Assembly (NCBI GenBank): GCA_944383545.1
Contig: CALWPY010000004.1
Span: forward strand, 1 to 64,000
DNA from: an uncultured Lachnospiraceae bacterium
Lineage (GTDB): Bacteria > Bacillota > Clostridia > Lachnospirales > Lachnospiraceae
Length of the DNA stretch: 64,000 bases
Reading direction: 5' to 3'
The notes under the pieces were generated by a model. It had not been told where the DNA came from. It saw only the letters and a program-made list of their open reading frames with translations, and searched no databases. The translations under genes and the position numbers were made by a program. The first letter of the stretch is position 1, and each line of letters starts with the position of its first letter. This document shows, one piece after another, positions 61,327 to 64,000 of the stretch.

Positions 61327-61355
61327 ATTATGGCTATATAAATCAATTTTGTCAA
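61327..61355 (-). promoter_or_regulatory. Promoter of the ATP-grasp operon
   Basis: A perfect TTGACA (61350-61355), 17 bp, CATAAT (61327-61332) on the minus strand, about 90 bp before the ATP-grasp start. Confidence 0.8.
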
Positions 61356-61413
61356 ATTAATTTTAACACCAATTTATTTTATTTTATAAAGTTTTATAAG
61401 GTTTTTTGCCGCA

Positions 61414-63459
61414 TTATAATGTTGCCGCTTCGTATGCTTCCTCATAAAGGCGTTCCTGGGAATTAAGAGGTGCATCATCATTCTTTATTTTAATATAGAC
61501 TCCGTCCTCCATCTGTTCCCTTGCCTTTACGTTGTCCGTCAGCATGAGATTAAAAATTCCTTTTATCCTGTTTTTTATCTCCTCGTCATATATAGGTGCC
61601 GCAACCTCAACTCTTCTTACGGTGTTTCTCGTCATAAAGTCAGCGGAAGCAATATATATTTCTTCTCTTTCTTCCTTTCCGAAAATATAAATTCTGGAAT
61701 GTTCAAGGAAACGACCTACTATACTGATTATTCTTATATTATCTGTTTCTCCCGGCACCTTTGACCTGAGGCAGCAGATACCTCTTACTATCATATCAAC
61801 CTTTACGCCCGCTTTTGATGCCTCAATGAGTTTTACTATAATCTTCTTGTCTGTCAGGGAATTGATTTTTATTCCAAGGTAAGCATCCCCGCCTGCCTTT
61901 GCTATTTCAATCTCCCTGTCAATTCTTTCAAGTATCTTATTCTGAAGGCATTTAGGCGCAACCAGAAGGTAATCCGTATGCTCCATAACCTTTCCTATTG
62001 AAAGTGCCTGAAATACCTTTGCCGCTTCATTTCCAATTCTTTCATCAGCCGTCATTATGGAAAGGTCCGTATATAATCTCGAGGTTTTTTCATTATAGTT
62101 TCCGGTACCTATCTGAGTCACATATTTTATTTCATCTCCCTTTTTAAGGGTTATAAGACACAGCTTTGAATGTACCTTAAGCCCGTCAAGTCCATAGATT
62201 ACATGGCAGCCTGCCTGTTCCAGAGTTCTTGACCATTCAATGTTATTTTCCTCATCGAATCTCGCTTTAAGCTCAACTAATACATCTACCTGCTTTCCGT
62301 TTTCAGCCGCCTCAACAAGCGCCTCAATTACCTTGCTGTGCTTTGCCAGTCTGTAAAGAGTCATCTTTATGGATACTACATCCGGGTCATTTGCGGCTTC
62401 ACGAAGCATATTTAAAAACGGTCTTATACTCTCATACGGATAAGAAAGAAGCTTATCTTTTTCCATAATCTGAGGAATTAAAGGTTTTGATTCATCAAAC
62501 CCGGGTGACTTCTGAGGCACTCTCCTGTCATAAAAGAGCTCTGTCTTATGTCTTAATATATCCTGAATATCAGATACAAACGAAAGGTCAAGCGGTGAGC
62601 CTATTTTAAATCTCTTATCTTTATCGATACTTATGTATGCCCCCAGTTTGTCAAGCACCTTTGTATCCAGTTCCCTGCTGTATTCCATTCTTACAGGACA
62701 AAGCTTACGTCTCAGCTTTATCACCTCGGCCATATGGTCCCTGTAGTTAAGTTCCTCATCATATACCTTATCGGCATCAATATCCGCATTTCTTGTAACT
62801 CTTATAAGAGACTTGCTTGTGACTTCAAATCCTCTGAACACATCGGGAATAAAATGAAGAATAAGTTCCTCTGCCAGCATATAATATCCATCAGTACCCG
62901 GAATCTCTATAAGTCTTTTGAACATTCCGCTGTTGCATGGAATTATACCCAGTCTCTCCTTGTCACTCTTTGTTTTAAGTACTGCAACCGCATATATTTC
63001 CTTGTTTTTAATGAACGGGAATGGCTGTTTCTTGCTTACCATTATAGGTGATAAAAGCGGGAGAATTTCCTGTTCAAAATATTTTTTAAGATATTCTGCA
63101 TGATTTTCATTTAATCTTGCAAAATTGATAAGCTTTATTCCATGCTTTTCAATCTCGGCCATAAGATTCACATATGCATTATCTTTCCTGGCTCCCAACT
63201 CCTTAACCCTTTTTACTACTGCGTTAATCTGTTCCTCCGCAGTCATATTTGTTTTATTTTCCTTTGGATTGTCCTGAAGCAGCATCTGGTCCGTAAGCGA
63301 GCCGACTCTTACCATAAAAAACTCATCCAGATTGCTCTGATAAATGGAAAGAAAGCTCAGCCTTTCGCAAAGAGGCACAGCCTCATCTTCAGCTTCTTCC
63401 AGAACTCTTTCATTAAATTTCAGCCATGACAGCTCTCTGTTTACAAATAATTCTGACAT
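61414..63459 (-). CDS. ppk1: Polyphosphate kinase 1
   Basis: The 681-aa enzyme makes polyphosphate from ATP. It starts NRELSWLKFNERVLEEA, and contains FFMVRVGSL, the autophosphorylated histidine region GLDGLKVHSKLCLI, YVTQIGTGNYNEKTSRLYTD and EHSRIYIFG, all standard PPK1 features. No exopolyphosphatase gene is adjacent. It lies 16 nt after the CorA-type gene, so they are probably one transcript. Confidence 0.95.
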   Translation of the reverse strand: MSELFVNRELSWLKFNERVLEEAEDEAVPLCERLSFLSIYQSNLDEFFMVRVGSLTDQMLLQDNPKENKTNMTAEEQINAVVKRVKELGARKDNAYVNLMAEIEKHGIKLINFARLNENHAEYLKKYFEQEILPLLSPIMVSKKQPFPFIKNKEIYAVAVLKTKSDKERLGIIPCNSGMFKRLIEIPGTDGYYMLAEELILHFIPDVFRGFEVTSKSLIRVTRNADIDADKVYDEELNYRDHMAEVIKLRRKLCPVRMEYSRELDTKVLDKLGAYISIDKDKRFKIGSPLDLSFVSDIQDILRHKTELFYDRRVPQKSPGFDESKPLIPQIMEKDKLLSYPYESIRPFLNMLREAANDPDVVSIKMTLYRLAKHSKVIEALVEAAENGKQVDVLVELKARFDEENNIEWSRTLEQAGCHVIYGLDGLKVHSKLCLITLKKGDEIKYVTQIGTGNYNEKTSRLYTDLSIMTADERIGNEAAKVFQALSIGKVMEHTDYLLVAPKCLQNKILERIDREIEIAKAGGDAYLGIKINSLTDKKIIVKLIEASKAGVKVDMIVRGICCLRSKVPGETDNIRIISIVGRFLEHSRIYIFGKEEREEIYIASADFMTRNTVRRVEVAAPIYDEEIKNRIKGIFNLMLTDNVKAREQMEDGVYIKIKNDDAPLNSQERLYEEAYEAATL

Positions 63460-63475
63460 AGTCCTTATCCTTTCT

Positions 63476-64000
63476 TTATAATATTTTCTTCTTTTTAAAT
63501 ATAAGTATACATATTATAACCACTAAAACACAAACAACAATAACATACGGATATCCGTTTTCCAGCTCAGGCATATTTTTGAAGTTCATTCCATACCAGC
63601 TTGTTATAAGAGTAAGCGGAAGTATTATTGTTGAAATAACGGTCAAAACCTGCATATTTTTATTCTGGTTTGCATCAACCTGTGCCTGATAGGCATCTCT
63701 TACCTGCAATGCATATTCCAGAAGATATATGGTCTTATCCTTATATCTTTCTGCCCTGTTTGAGACAACTCCGAAATATCTGAGCTGTTTCTTAGCAAAA
63801 AAGTTATTTTCATTATCCTCAAGCTCATTTCCCATATCGGAAAGCTGGTCATAATAGTTTCTGAGTGTAAGGAGTGCTTTTCTCACAGGCATAAGCTTAC
63901 TGTGAAAATCCATGGTCTTTCCGTTTGTAATATCCTCCTCCATCTTCATAAGAGTATTTTCATACTGCTCCAGAAGGATATTATCACGTTTCATGATATA
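63476..64000 (-). CDS. CorA-family Mg2+ transporter, partial at the window edge
   Basis: The visible 174 codons are the C-terminal part of a CorA protein (full length about 300 aa). They show a long helical segment (DFHSKLMPVRKALLTLRNYY, KTIYLLEYALQVRDAYQAQV), the first membrane helix with the GMN motif in SWYGMNF, the second helix (YVIVVCVLVVIICILIF) and a lysine-rich end. The frame is open through base 64000, so the start is outside the window. CorA pentamers import Mg2+. Confidence 0.92.
   Translation of the reverse strand, partial: YIMKRDNILLEQYENTLMKMEEDITNGKTMDFHSKLMPVRKALLTLRNYYDQLSDMGNELEDNENNFFAKKQLRYFGVVSNRAERYKDKTIYLLEYALQVRDAYQAQVDANQNKNMQVLTVISTIILPLTLITSWYGMNFKNMPELENGYPYVIVVCVLVVIICILIFKKKKIL

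Noticed and set aside
1-64000. tRNA, rRNA, CRISPR array, insertion sequence, prophage or known riboswitch
   Set aside because: Scanning all gaps by eye showed none. A covariance-model search could still find a diverged structured RNA, most plausibly in 51644-51785 or 46124-46257.

Overview
The window looks like chromosomal DNA of an anaerobic Gram-positive Clostridium relative, most likely a Lachnospiraceae member. The grounds are AT-rich DNA, strong GGAGG-type ribosome binding sites, a CIRCE element, HPr/EI phosphotransferase genes, the paired putative DNA-repair genes of the TIGR03915/TIGR03916 type, and Wadjet-like JetABC genes of the DUF5716/DUF6063 type. Species cannot be fixed from the sequence alone. 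Nearly every gene lies on the minus strand; only a PEP-synthase-like gene, an M23 peptidase, hsp20 and a decayed kinase are on the plus strand. This suggests one replication arm with genes on the leading strand. I see no tRNA, rRNA, CRISPR array, insertion sequence or prophage.

Layout. 0.2-3.5 kb: a likely operon of an AraC regulator, a small (p)ppGpp synthetase, a DUF218 membrane protein, a YbaK deacylase and a Nudix hydrolase. 3.5-4.3 kb: a graveyard holding pieces of a Cthe_2159-like protein and a histidine kinase. 4.3-6.7 kb: an ABC exporter pair. 6.9-12 kb: a KaiC-like/PEP-synthase fusion and the TIGR03915/03916 pair, the latter probably with a leaderless mRNA. 12-18.6 kb: an M23 peptidase, a cation/proton antiporter, citrate synthase and a zinc-ribbon Ser/Thr kinase. 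18.6-26.9 kb: a long operon of a small coiled-coil protein, malic enzyme, MoxR, DUF58, transglutaminase, a ParB-like/BMP fusion and a phosphoesterase. 27-33.6 kb: jetABC without a jetD nuclease gene. 33.8-41 kb: a BlaI-type repressor, class II aldolase, and a fructose operon that also carries HPr, EI and a DeoR regulator. 41.2-46.1 kb: uvrBA. 46.1-51.2 kb: a palindromic repeat, hsp20, an SleB-type hydrolase, DegV and an amidase-fold lipoprotein with lost catalytic residues. 51.4-54.2 kb: rpsT and comEC. 54.2-61.2 kb: a tightly packed operon of a circularly permuted ATP-grasp, an alpha-E protein, a transglutaminase, two M14 aspartoacylase-like proteins (one intact, one without its metal-binding histidines), a histidine kinase and a GerMN lipoprotein, running into comEC. 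61.4-64 kb: polyphosphate kinase and a CorA transporter cut by the window edge.

The parts most worth a second look are: (1) the ATP-grasp/alpha-E/transglutaminase/aspartoacylase operon, a probable peptide- or amide-forming and cleaving system wired to a sensor kinase; (2) JetABC lacking JetD; (3) several pseudoenzyme or altered-site proteins (amidase, aspartoacylase 2, HPr with Lys in place of Ser46); and (4) a family of nested palindromic intergenic repeats, present twice.
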